Origin: Sulfitobacter sp. SK012
Lineage (GTDB): Bacteria; Pseudomonadota; Alphaproteobacteria; Rhodobacterales; Rhodobacteraceae
Assembly (NCBI RefSeq): GCF_003352085.1
Contig: NZ_CP025804.1
Coordinates: forward strand, 3,410,001 to 3,474,000
DNA length: 64,000 bases
Reading direction: 5' to 3'
Made by a program: the position numbers and the translations under genes. This document shows, one piece after another, positions 54,473-63,002 of this stretch. The notes beneath the pieces are model-generated. The model made no database searches. It was not told where the DNA came from and was given only the letters and a program-made list of their open reading frames with translations. The stretch's first letter is position 1, and the number at the start of each line of letters is the position of its first letter.

Positions 54473-55170
54473 TTCGTCACCCCCGGCTTTTCGTCGAGTT
54501 CGGCAGCACGGTTGTGTCGATTGGTATTCGGCCGCTTAACGGAATTCTTATCCATAAAATCGACTGGACAGACCTCGATTGGGTTGTCGAAAGCAGCTTG
54601 GATTACTTCCCATCCAATGAGTGTTATGCGTGTTTCATCAGGTGCTCGGTTTTCGCCGTCTACGTGCGTTCGATTGCGAGGATCTTCCACTATCGGATCG
54701 GCTAACGGGCCAAGCCTTTCCCAGGGCACTGGTTTTGCTTCTCTCAATATCCCAAAGAGCGGGGTGGGTTCTGATTGGGGAGTGGAGGCATAGCTCTCCC
54801 CTTTGCTAAACTTGCTTGTCAGCATTACTTTACCGTCGGATACAAGTTCACGGCATTCATGAGGCAAAGCCGTAGATCCACGTCCAAGACCACTCTTGCT
54901 AGCTTCGTGCAGATGGGCCTTTTTGATCGGATTTGGATTCTCGTTGGCGGGATTATACGGAACTGTTTCTTCGGTTCTGTCAAAAGCTTCCCGCACCAAG
55001 TCGTGGCCATCATCAATTGTTCGGTTCAATGCAGGTTGTGGTAAATTCTGACATGCGGTCAATGAGCGGTTCTTAATAGTATTTCCCTCCTCGCTTTCAA
55101 TTTCTGCTGTTGAGTATTGATTTTTATGATTGGCAATAGGGTAGCCTTTGCCCAACGTGTACGTTGACAT
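54469..55170 (-). CDS. hypothetical protein of the integrative-element module, 233 aa
   Basis: Unrecognised. It is hydrophilic, rich in Asn, Pro, Glu and Lys, and has no membrane segment, signal peptide or known motif. A GGAGA site stands before ATG 55170, and the stop overlaps the next gene by four bases. It is the first gene of a three-gene coupled module after the AlpA-like gene, the usual place of accessory genes in DUF927-type islands. Confidence 0.6.
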   Translation of the reverse strand: MSTYTLGKGYPIANHKNQYSTAEIESEEGNTIKNRSLTACQNLPQPALNRTIDDGHDLVREAFDRTEETVPYNPANENPNPIKKAHLHEASKSGLGRGSTALPHECRELVSDGKVMLTSKFSKGESYASTPQSEPTPLFGILREAKPVPWERLGPLADPIVEDPRNRTHVDGENRAPDETRITLIGWEVIQAAFDNPIEVCPVDFMDKNSVKRPNTNRHNRAAELDEKPGVTK

Positions 55171-55299
55171 TCCAAGTCTCCATTGAGGTAAAATATTATT
55201 TCTTTGCAGGTCAATCTCTGCGGTTTTTAGGCAAACTAAATGTAAGAGAAAATTAGGCGTTTGAGTTCCCTCACCTTTCGTATGCGAATGTATTCTACC

Positions 55300-55497
55300 C
55301 TAAGCACTCAGATCGTCGCGCTGTTGATCGATCCAAAGTCGAATATCAGCCTCCGAATACCTCACAGATCGGCCAATACGAAATAATGCGGGCCCCAACT
55401 TTTGTGCTGCAGACACCTCTAAGAACCGCTTCGAGATTCCAAGTCGTTCTTCAACTTCTTGCCGCGTCATTAGTCGGTCACTGTTTACCTTGTTCAT
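55300..55497 (-). CDS. AlpA/MerR-like excisionase
   Basis: 65 aa. MTRQEVEERLGISKRFLEVS (about 10-29) and RIGRSVRYSEADIRLWIDQQ (about 41-60) form the winged-helix pattern of AlpA/Xis-type proteins. AGGAGG six bases before ATG 55497 fixes the start; the frame upstream is not conserved. Such proteins control excision and transcription of integrative elements. The four-copy 11-bp motif upstream (55563-55677) is a natural binding region for it. Confidence 0.8.
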   Translation of the reverse strand: MNKVNSDRLMTRQEVEERLGISKRFLEVSAAQKLGPALFRIGRSVRYSEADIRLWIDQQRDDLSA

Positions 55498-55562
55498 GTC
55501 ATGCCTCCTGTCACGTGGAAATACATCGCACACAATGAAAGCTTAAGCTATTGTTTTAATTA

Positions 55563-55677
55563 ACATTATAGTGCGTTTTCATTTTTATGAAACTAATTAA
55601 ACATTTTAGTGTGTCCAATACCTTCAACCCCAAACATTATAGTGTTACGTATTCCATTGAACGTAACACTATAATGT
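55563..55677. repeat. four copies of an 11-bp motif, iteron-like
   Basis: ACATTATAGTG occurs at 55563-55573, as ACATTTTAGTG at 55601-55611, again at 55634-55644, and inverted (CACTATAATGT) at 55667-55677. Starts are 38, 33 and 33 bases apart (about three helical turns), so bound proteins would lie on one DNA face. Located just upstream of the AlpA-like gene. Confidence 0.75.
55634..55677. promoter_or_regulatory. 44-bp palindrome with 17-bp perfect arms
   Basis: Bases 55634-55650 and 55661-55677 are exact reverse complements (ACATTATAGTGTTACGT and its complement), with a ten-base spacer ATTCCATTGA. There is no T-tract, so it is not a terminator. It may be an operator for the excisionase gene, or a replication or transfer origin site of the element. 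Confidence 0.7.
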
Positions 55678-56474
55678 GGCCTCAGATTACCAAATAGATT
55701 TTTGACAAGATACCTGACTCTTCTGAGACAAGAGATGTGTCAATTCGGATCGATCGACTATACTATTGATGCAAAAGAAATAATTCTGATGGCCTTACTC
55801 AAATGCGTTCATTTTGAATGATCAAGTCCACTATTATCCAACAGCCTTCACCACTTGAGGCAATGCGGGTAAGACTAATTATAGGGACTTTTAGGGCCAT
55901 AGGTTTCTTGCAAAAATTTGGTACCGAAAAAGGCCCTAAAAAACTTCATTTATGCCACCCAAAGACACCAAAACAGAGAAAAACTGGGCGCTTTCTTCAA
56001 GTATCGCCGTAAGAGGTGAGTCAGTACTGCCCTTTCGGGGCAGCGATTCGACACCCGATTCCCGCAGATCGCTAAGATACCTGTCGACGCCAACGGCCAG
56101 AACGCGAGTTCGGCCGAGAACACAAGTACATGTGGCCCACTCCTTGGCCGAGCCGGAATTGCGAAACGGCAAGGGATTGTACCCACATTTCGGCAACTGA
56201 CACCGCGAAATGGATCCCGCCTAGCGTGGCAGACCTCCGCTGCTTGGGCGCGACGCTACGGAGAAAATTGGTAGGCGGACATCCAGATGACCGAAGCTAA
56301 TTTTGTGGCATTTGAGCTTTAGGGCCAGGATTCAAAGTATGCCTTGGCACCAAAGATACGTTTCATCGTAGAGCCGTGATCCATTTGCGGTGGCCCATCT
56401 GTCACCCTAAGTCACTGGCGTCGACGCTTTCAAAGATTTTGACGTCATTATCGGTGGCTTTATTGTCGTTTGCC

Positions 56475-58361
56475 CTAAACCTTTGGCAAGCCCTTGGGGC
56501 GCAACAAACGTTTCTGTGCGGCGATGCGAAACGGGGCGTTAGGTGCGCCATAGCCTGCATATCCATCACGCCTTTCTACGATCTCAAAAAACATACCCCC
56601 AGCAAAAGGGCGGGAATACAGTTGGAAAAATGCGCCGTTTACGTCCTCGTCATACAGGATATTTCGGGCCTTTAGCTTGTCCAGGGCAATAGCGGACAGA
56701 TCGAAGCGCGTGTTGAGGTCGGCGTAGTAATTCGAGGGCATTCTCAGGGGTTCAAAGCCGGTAGCGGTCAAGGCATCGCAGGTGGCGAAAATGTCATCAG
56801 TTGCAATTGCAATATGTTGGACAGAGGCCCCGAAACTATCCGCCAAAAAGCTCCCCGCCATGGTGCGATGGGATTCAGCCCCATTCAACGTCATGCGGAA
56901 TGTGCCTGACTCCGTTTCCATTGCTTGGCTGCGGACCAACCCGTCCGGATCAATTACATCTACTATGGGGGATCGGTCCATTTTGAACAGGGTGGAATAG
57001 AACAGTGACCAGCTCAGCATTTCATCATAGCTCATGGTCTGAGCAAGGTGGTCGATCCGAGCTAGTCCTGCTCCAGTGCCAGCCGTCCCCGTCGAGGAAA
57101 ATTCAACGTCCCACACTTCAGCTAACCCGCTGTCGTTGTCGATGAAATGTAGCACACTACCGCTTAAACCGCGGATCGCAGGGATGTCCAACTCACCAGG
57201 TCCGGTGGGCTGAGAGAAGAGTGAGGCCCCCAAGTGGGTTGCACGTGCTACAGTCATCGTGGCGTCGTCAACGCTTAAACCAATATCACAGACAGTTGTG
57301 CCGTGTGCATTGTAGGCGCTGCTTGCGTAACCGGTCGTCTCGCGGTTGATTACAATGCGAATGTCGCCGCTAGTCCACAGCGTCAACGCCTTGGAAATGT
57401 GGCGACCAGAGCACATGAACCCGAGCGACGCCAGCGCGGCTTCCAGCTGAGTGCCCTCATCGCCGCGGGTGGCAAACTCGATGAAAGAGACGCCATTCAC
57501 CTTTCGGCGCGGTGGGATGGCCGGCATATCGATGTGCAAAGAAGGTTCCGCCTGCTGCACGTCACCCATCAGTGAAACGAGCGAACGATAGCCATCTTTT
57601 GCGATCGCACGCGCACTGCCGCCGCGAAATTGATCATTGAAAATCTCCAAGCTGATCGGGCCACTATAGCCCGCCGCCATCACCGCCTGCATGAACTGCG
57701 TAATCTGCAAATCCCCTTCACCAGGCATATTTCTAAAATGGCGTGACCAATAGAGTAGATCCATATCGATCAATGGCGCATCGGCGAGCTGAACAAAGAA
57801 TATCTTATCCCCGGGGATACGGCGGACCGTATCTGGGTCAGTTTTGCGTGCCAAAGTATGGAAACTATCAAGGATGATCCCTACATTTTCATGATCCGCG
57901 CGGCGCACGATTTCCCATGCATCGCGGTGGTCGTTAACGTGTTTTCCCCATGCCAGGGCCTCATATCCCACACGCAAGCCGCGCTTTGCAGCACGTTCAC
58001 CCAGCGCCTGAAAATCCTCTGCCGCACGATCAATTCCCCCAAGGGCAGCGGGGTGGCAAGACGAACAGATTAGCACCAGATCGGTGCCAAGCTCTTGCAT
58101 CAGGTCAAATTTTTGCTCGGCGCGATCAAAAGCCTTGGCGCGCAATGGCTCTGGCAGACCCTCGAAATCGCGAAACGGCTGGAACAGGGTGATCTCCAAT
58201 CCGAGGGATCGGATGAGGTTGCCCACATCGCGCGAGCTGCCATCATGGGTGATGAAATCTTGCTCGAATATCTCAATACCATCATAGCCTGCTGCGGCTA
58301 TCGCTTCGAGCTTTTCGGGCAAGCTGCCGGAGATGGAGACAGTTGCAATCGACGTTTTCAT
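56475..58361 (-). CDS. quiC: 3-dehydroshikimate dehydratase (QuiC type)
   Basis: 628 aa with two fused parts. Residues 1-280 form an AP-endonuclease-like sugar phosphate isomerase/epimerase TIM barrel (AAAGYDGIEIFEQD at 22-35, GIILDSFHTL, SLEIFNDQFRGG). Residues 290-625 form two vicinal-oxygen-chelate (4-hydroxyphenylpyruvate-dioxygenase-like) repeats (GVSFIEFATRG, IDHLAQTMSYDE, VQHIAIATDDI, FFEIVERRDGY). This architecture is the bacterial QuiC dehydratase that makes protocatechuate from 3-dehydroshikimate. Last gene of the operon; overlaps the shikimate dehydrogenase gene (ATGA). Confidence 0.9.
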   Translation of the reverse strand: MKTSIATVSISGSLPEKLEAIAAAGYDGIEIFEQDFITHDGSSRDVGNLIRSLGLEITLFQPFRDFEGLPEPLRAKAFDRAEQKFDLMQELGTDLVLICSSCHPAALGGIDRAAEDFQALGERAAKRGLRVGYEALAWGKHVNDHRDAWEIVRRADHENVGIILDSFHTLARKTDPDTVRRIPGDKIFFVQLADAPLIDMDLLYWSRHFRNMPGEGDLQITQFMQAVMAAGYSGPISLEIFNDQFRGGSARAIAKDGYRSLVSLMGDVQQAEPSLHIDMPAIPPRRKVNGVSFIEFATRGDEGTQLEAALASLGFMCSGRHISKALTLWTSGDIRIVINRETTGYASSAYNAHGTTVCDIGLSVDDATMTVARATHLGASLFSQPTGPGELDIPAIRGLSGSVLHFIDNDSGLAEVWDVEFSSTGTAGTGAGLARIDHLAQTMSYDEMLSWSLFYSTLFKMDRSPIVDVIDPDGLVRSQAMETESGTFRMTLNGAESHRTMAGSFLADSFGASVQHIAIATDDIFATCDALTATGFEPLRMPSNYYADLNTRFDLSAIALDKLKARNILYDEDVNGAFFQLYSRPFAGGMFFEIVERRDGYAGYGAPNAPFRIAAQKRLLRPKGLPKV

Positions 58362-59197
58362 GAGGTGTCTCCAGTAAGGGCTGCGCGCAAGGCTGCAACG
58401 TCAGGTTCAGTGCCGGAAAATAATCGCCATGCGTCGATACCTTGCCCGAAGAATAGCGCGTAACCGGAAATGGCTGTAAGCCCCACCGCCTGAGCGTCTT
58501 GTAGAAACTGTGTCTGAACGGGGGTGTAGACGGCATCAAAGACCCAATTGGCTCCTGCCATCAGTGCGGCGTTCAATGGGGTGCCACCAATGCCAACCAT
58601 TCCCAATGGGGTGCAATTGATGATCCCATCCGCTGCCTCAACCGCGTCTTCCACGCGGCGTGCAATCGTTACTAAGCAGCTTGTCCCCGTTGCCACCAAA
58701 GCATTTGCCAAAGCGCGCGCTTTTTCCCGCTCAAGATCAACGCAGACGATTTCGGTCGTGCCGAGGGTCAAGAGAGCAAAGGCAATTGCCTTGCCGACAC
58801 CGCCCGCGCCGATCAATACAACTTTCCCCAGTGCCGCATTCCCACGCACCGTCCGATATGCGTGAATGAAGCCACTGTAGTCTGTGTTATACCCATGCGG
58901 GGTCGCACCAGCGAGGACGACCGTATTGACCGCACCGATGGCCCTCACTAGCGGGTTGGCCACGGTGACTAGTCCTGCTGCACGTTCTTTGTAAGGATAG
59001 GTCACGTTTACCCCGTGATACCCTTCTTGGCGCAGCCCCGAGAACAGGGCTTCAAACGACAGACCCATGTCCTTGGGCACAAGACGGGTATAGCTAACAG
59101 GAATACCAGACTGCAGTCCGGCAAGTTGATGGAGTTTGGGCGACTGGGACATGGCAATATTATCGCCGATCAAGCCAAGCTTGAGCTGTTTCGTCAT
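58358..59197 (-). CDS. shikimate dehydrogenase family protein
   Basis: 279 aa. N-terminal substrate domain with GDNIAMSQSPKLHQ (11-24) and VNVTYPYKERAA (catalytic Lys about 70), and NAD(P) domain with VLIGAGGVGKAIAFALL (about 127-143); the ISGYALFFGQGIDAW segment near the C-terminus is conserved. The acidic Asp after the second strand (VCVDLEREKA) favours NAD over NADP, as in catabolic quinate/shikimate dehydrogenases. Context with QuiC indicates a degradative role, not aromatic biosynthesis. Confidence 0.88.
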   Translation of the reverse strand: MTKQLKLGLIGDNIAMSQSPKLHQLAGLQSGIPVSYTRLVPKDMGLSFEALFSGLRQEGYHGVNVTYPYKERAAGLVTVANPLVRAIGAVNTVVLAGATPHGYNTDYSGFIHAYRTVRGNAALGKVVLIGAGGVGKAIAFALLTLGTTEIVCVDLEREKARALANALVATGTSCLVTIARRVEDAVEAADGIINCTPLGMVGIGGTPLNAALMAGANWVFDAVYTPVQTQFLQDAQAVGLTAISGYALFFGQGIDAWRLFSGTEPDVAALRAALTGDTS

Positions 59198-59967
59198 TTA
59201 GGTGAATCAAAGCTCTGCCGCAGGTCTTGTGCCGCGTCTGCCAGCATGACCAGATCAACGCCAACTGCGGTAAATGCAACGCCGCGCGCAATATAGTCTT
59301 TTGCCGCCACGGGATCCAAGGCCATCAAGCCAACAGGTACATTCAATTTCTGCAAACGCTCAATCGCATCATGGATTGCAGCAACAACATCCGGGTGATC
59401 CATTTGACCCGGCAGCCCCATACTGGCGCTCAAATCGGCGGGACCAATAAAGATTGCATCAACGCCTTCAGTAGTGGCAATCGCTTCGAGGTTTTTTAAC
59501 CCTTGCACGGTTTCGATCTGCAGAATTAGGCACATTTCATCATATGCAACAGCGAAATAGTCGTCCACTTTGCCGTAACGTGTCGCACGGGTCATTCCTG
59601 CCATTCCGCGCACCCCGTGCGGACCATACCGCAGTGCAGCAACCGCATTCTCGGCCTCAGCTACCGTCTGTACATAAGGTACAAGCAAACTCTGGGCACC
59701 CATATCAAGAATGCGCTTGAACAAGGTCGCGTCATTATCTGCAGGGCGCACAATCGCCGAGACCTTTGGGGACGTAGCGATCGCTTGCAAAGCGGGCAGC
59801 ACCTCAACCGTTTCGATTGCCGCATGTTCGCAGTCAACCAGCACCCAGTCGAACCCGGCACCGCCCAATAGTTCGGGAACGGTATTCCCACCAATCGTGT
59901 TCCAGATCCCAAGCTGATGGCGACGCTCTTTCAATGCTGCCTTGAACAGGTTTGTAGGGTTCTTCAT
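59194..59967 (-). CDS. HpcH/HpaI aldolase family protein
   Basis: 257 aa class II pyruvate aldolase: GIWNTIGGNTVPELLGGAGF near the start, VDCEHAAIE (about 44-52), IVRPADND, a glutamate-containing ILQIETVQGLKNL and FIGPADLSASMG (about 169-180). Family members cleave 4-hydroxy-2-oxoacids to pyruvate plus an aldehyde. AAAGGAAC precedes the ATG; its stop overlaps the shikimate dehydrogenase start. Its job in a shikimate operon is unclear; it may act after ring cleavage or on a related sugar acid. Confidence 0.85.
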   Translation of the reverse strand: MKNPTNLFKAALKERRHQLGIWNTIGGNTVPELLGGAGFDWVLVDCEHAAIETVEVLPALQAIATSPKVSAIVRPADNDATLFKRILDMGAQSLLVPYVQTVAEAENAVAALRYGPHGVRGMAGMTRATRYGKVDDYFAVAYDEMCLILQIETVQGLKNLEAIATTEGVDAIFIGPADLSASMGLPGQMDHPDVVAAIHDAIERLQKLNVPVGLMALDPVAAKDYIARGVAFTAVGVDLVMLADAAQDLRQSFDSPK

Positions 59968-59990
59968 GTAAAGTTCCTTTCAGGTGGTGA

Positions 59991-61286
59991 TTAGCCGTTA
60001 TGGCCCATGAGCCGGGGTAGCCATAAAACCAGATCGGGGGAGACCATCATCACCATCAAGGCAATTATAAGCACCGCAAGGAATGCCCAGATTTCTGAAA
60101 TAATCTCCCGCAGAGGAATGTCGGTCACCGCATTGATGACAAATAGCAAAATCCCGTAAGGCGGGGTGATCAAACCAATCATCGAATTGACCACAACCAA
60201 CACGCCAAAATGAACCAGATCAATGCCAAGCGCTTCGCATGTCGGAATGAACAACGGAACGATCACAAGGATGATTGTCGTAGCATCCAGCACGCAGCCC
60301 AATAGCAAAATCAATACGTTAACGGCCAGAAGGAACAGTAGCGGATGCACGTCCATTCCATCCAACATCGCCAATATCGCTTGTGGAATTTGTTCGGTGA
60401 TCACGATGTAGTTGAGGATGAACGCCCCACCAATGACGATCCCCACCGAGGCGGACGACCGGGCGCTGTCCACGAACACGTGATACAGCCCACGCAACGA
60501 GAGTGCGCGATAGAATAGCATCGCTAATAAAAGTGCATAGAATGCCGCAACCGCCGCAGCTTCGGTCGGCGTCGTGACACCGCCATAAATGCCGTATAGC
60601 AAGATGACTGGCATCAAAAGCGCAGGAAACGCATTCGCAGTCTTGCGGGGTAACTCGCGCAGGGGCACCGGCTCTTCAAGCGCAAAACCGCGCTTACGGG
60701 CCAAATAGCCATTCATGATCATCAGTACGGCCCCCATCATCAAGCCCGGCAAGATACCTGCCAAAAACAGCGCGCCAATAGATGCCTTGGAGACCAGTGC
60801 ATAGAGCACCATGGGGATCGAGGGTGGGATGATCGGCCCGATAGTGGCAGAGGCCGCTGTGATCGCCGCAGCGTAGCCACGGCTATAGCGCCCGTCCCGC
60901 GTCATCATTGAAATGATGATCTTTCCAATTCCTGCCGCATCCGCCACGGCTGACCCGGACATGCCCGAAAAGATGAGTGAGGCCACTACATTCACATGGC
61001 CAAGCCCGCCCTTGAACCGTCCGACCGCCGCCACGCAAAAGTTCAAAAGACGGTCCGTGATCGAGCCTGCGTTCATTATATTCGCAGCGACAATGAACAA
61101 AGGCACCGCGAGCAGGATTGCACTCTGGTAAAACCCCTGAAGGATTTTTTCTCCTGCCAGTGCGGTATCAAGGCCTGCAAAGCCAAGGTAGGCAATCGAG
61201 GCGAGCATGATTGAATAACCGATTGGCGTGCCGATACCGGCTAGCACAAAGAGGGTCACAAGACAGGCTGCAAGTTCAAAACTCAT
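59991..61286 (-). CDS. dctM: TRAP transporter large permease (DctM)
   Basis: 431 aa with about twelve membrane helices. GMSGSAVADAAGIGKI (about 130-145), ATIGPIIPPSIPMVLYA (about 169-185) and the C-terminal NSMIGLITPPYGILLFV are diagnostic of DctM. ATG 61286 overlaps the stop of the dctQ gene by four bases; the long upstream frame is the dctQ gene in another frame. Na+-coupled uptake of organic anions with DctP and DctQ. Confidence 0.93.
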   Translation of the reverse strand: MSFELAACLVTLFVLAGIGTPIGYSIMLASIAYLGFAGLDTALAGEKILQGFYQSAILLAVPLFIVAANIMNAGSITDRLLNFCVAAVGRFKGGLGHVNVVASLIFSGMSGSAVADAAGIGKIIISMMTRDGRYSRGYAAAITAASATIGPIIPPSIPMVLYALVSKASIGALFLAGILPGLMMGAVLMIMNGYLARKRGFALEEPVPLRELPRKTANAFPALLMPVILLYGIYGGVTTPTEAAAVAAFYALLLAMLFYRALSLRGLYHVFVDSARSSASVGIVIGGAFILNYIVITEQIPQAILAMLDGMDVHPLLFLLAVNVLILLLGCVLDATTIILVIVPLFIPTCEALGIDLVHFGVLVVVNSMIGLITPPYGILLFVINAVTDIPLREIISEIWAFLAVLIIALMVMMVSPDLVLWLPRLMGHNG

Positions 61287-61873
61287 GGCTTCTCCTTGCC
61301 TTCGGCTTCCAAGATCAACTCGAGTTCGGTTTTGGGAGGGCCGTTCCGCCAAACGTCGATAAACAGCCACGCATAGCGTATAGCGATGGCGATCATGAAG
61401 ATTGCATAGATCGAGAAAACGGAGCGTAGAGGGATTTTGTCGCCAGAAAACGGATTGCGTACTGTGGACGTCCCGCGTCTGCGCATCCAATCGATGTAAT
61501 CCCAAGTTGGTAGAAACGCATAGATCATGCCGCAAACAATCGCCAAGGCTGCTGCCATGGCGAAGATGCGACGCACTTTACGCGGCACAACGAGATACAC
61601 GATGTCAAACCTGACATGGTCCCGTTCGCGCACCACAAAGGCGCAACTAAAGAAAATGACCCAAACCCAGAGAATACCGATCAACTCAAGCGTCCAGCCC
61701 AGCGGCTCAACGGCCGCAAGCATCGGCAGGGTCTTGGTTAGGCCAAGACCGTCCACTACTTTGGGAAGGTAGCGAGACCCGATCTGCAACAGGAACGTCA
61801 GGAAAATAGACGCCAGCATAAAGGCTGCGATTGCTTCTGCGATGCGGGGGAGCCACTTGAAAACTTGTCTCAT
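61283..61873 (-). CDS. dctQ: TRAP transporter small permease (DctQ)
   Basis: 196 aa, four membrane helices, with VVRERDHVRFDIVYLVVP (about 79-96), the family's conserved loop. Slightly long for DctQ because of a loop with a polar insertion (RRRGTSTVRNPFSGDK) and a charged C-terminal tail. Positioned between dctP and dctM as usual. Confidence 0.9.
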   Translation of the reverse strand: MRQVFKWLPRIAEAIAAFMLASIFLTFLLQIGSRYLPKVVDGLGLTKTLPMLAAVEPLGWTLELIGILWVWVIFFSCAFVVRERDHVRFDIVYLVVPRKVRRIFAMAAALAIVCGMIYAFLPTWDYIDWMRRRGTSTVRNPFSGDKIPLRSVFSIYAIFMIAIAIRYAWLFIDVWRNGPPKTELELILEAEGKEKP

Positions 61874-61905
61874 TGTCGCTCCCCTGCTTGTCTTACATTT
61901 TCAGA

Positions 61906-62913
61906 TTAATTGCCGAGTGCATTTATCTTATCCAGCACACCTTCAGGCCATGTCGCCGCAAATTCACTTGTCAGATAAGCAGACTGCACGGCATCGCGGA
62001 AGGCCGCAACATCAGGCTCGTAAATCGACATGCCTTGCTCTTCGAGGAACGAAACGAGGTCGGCTTCTTTCTGAAGCTGTGCTTGACGGCCGGACTCTGC
62101 TGCCGCATCTGCTGCGGCTTGCAGTGCCGTTTGCTGCTCCGCAGTAAGGCCATTGAACACCTCTGCCGACATCGCGATGTAGTTTAAGTCGACAAGATGG
62201 GATGTCAGAACGATCTGGTTGGTTACCTCATAGAACTTCGCATCGACAACAGTAGGCAGCGGGTTGTCTTGACCGTCTACGGCCCCCGTCGAAAGCGCTG
62301 TATAGACCTCGGAGAAGGACATCGGCGTCGGTGCAGCACCAAGGGCTTTACCAAGGAACTGCCACGCGTCCGTGCCGGGCATCCGCAGATTCACACCGGC
62401 CAAATCGGCAGGTGTTGTGACTGTTAGTTCGTCTTTGGTCTGACGTAGGTTCACTTGGCGACGGCCCAAATACATCACCGAGAGGAGCTTCACACCCAGC
62501 TCTTCTTCGGCTTTTGCTTTGAATGCGTCCATCAGAGGGTCGTTGAACACAGCGACCTGATGGGCGGCATCCTGATGCACATATCCCGCCGTAAAGATCG
62601 AGAATTCGGGAAAGAATTGCGCCAGCTCTTGAGCGGAAGTGATCGACATCTCAAGATTGCCACGACTGATCGCCTCAAGCTCAGTGCCCTGTGCAAACAA
62701 GGTCGCGTTGTAGCTTGGTTCATAGGCAGCAAAACCTGATACTGCTGGGCCAAAAACTTCAGCCATCGCCACAGAGCGCTGGTCGGTCTCTGAGCCAGAG
62801 GTAGACATCCGAAGCTTGATTTGGTGGCCATCTGCGAAAGCGGCTGTAGAGGCGAATGACCCCACTGCAATCATCGTAGCAAGCGCCAGGCGGCGTGTAA
62901 ATTTCTTGGTCAT
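61906..62913 (-). CDS. dctP: TRAP transporter substrate-binding protein (DctP)
   Basis: 335 aa. A Sec signal peptide (TKKFTRRLALATMIAVGS, cleaved after AAFA) precedes a DctP-fold protein with the conserved Arg in NLRMPGTDAW (anion-binding, about 159) and LSTGAVDGQDNPLP (about 194-207). GGGAGG before ATG 62913 fixes the start. Delivers a carboxylate to DctQM; in this operon quinate, shikimate or a similar hydroaromatic acid is the likely ligand. Confidence 0.93.
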   Translation of the reverse strand: MTKKFTRRLALATMIAVGSFASTAAFADGHQIKLRMSTSGSETDQRSVAMAEVFGPAVSGFAAYEPSYNATLFAQGTELEAISRGNLEMSITSAQELAQFFPEFSIFTAGYVHQDAAHQVAVFNDPLMDAFKAKAEEELGVKLLSVMYLGRRQVNLRQTKDELTVTTPADLAGVNLRMPGTDAWQFLGKALGAAPTPMSFSEVYTALSTGAVDGQDNPLPTVVDAKFYEVTNQIVLTSHLVDLNYIAMSAEVFNGLTAEQQTALQAAADAAAESGRQAQLQKEADLVSFLEEQGMSIYEPDVAAFRDAVQSAYLTSEFAATWPEGVLDKINALGN

Positions 62914-63002
62914 AAGTGTCCTCCCAGACTTTTGTGCCCTGTTTTGGGCGGTTATACATGGTCGCTTGGTATTGCAGTGCAAGAACAAGCAATTGGATGT
63001 CG

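Larger units (their letters stand above)
55498..56474. other. 977-bp intergenic stretch with iteron-like repeats
   Basis: The left part (55560-55680) is AT-rich and holds the four repeats and palindrome listed separately. The right part (55700-56474) has several short ORFs on both strands, none with a recognisable family or ribosome site. No integrase gene is present although the AlpA-like gene would predict one. Confidence 0.5.

Noticed and set aside
55936..56200. Overlapping ORFs of about 80 codons on both strands near an apparent gene-free stretch
   Set aside because: No family resemblance, no ribosome site and both strands equally open, so neither is convincing.
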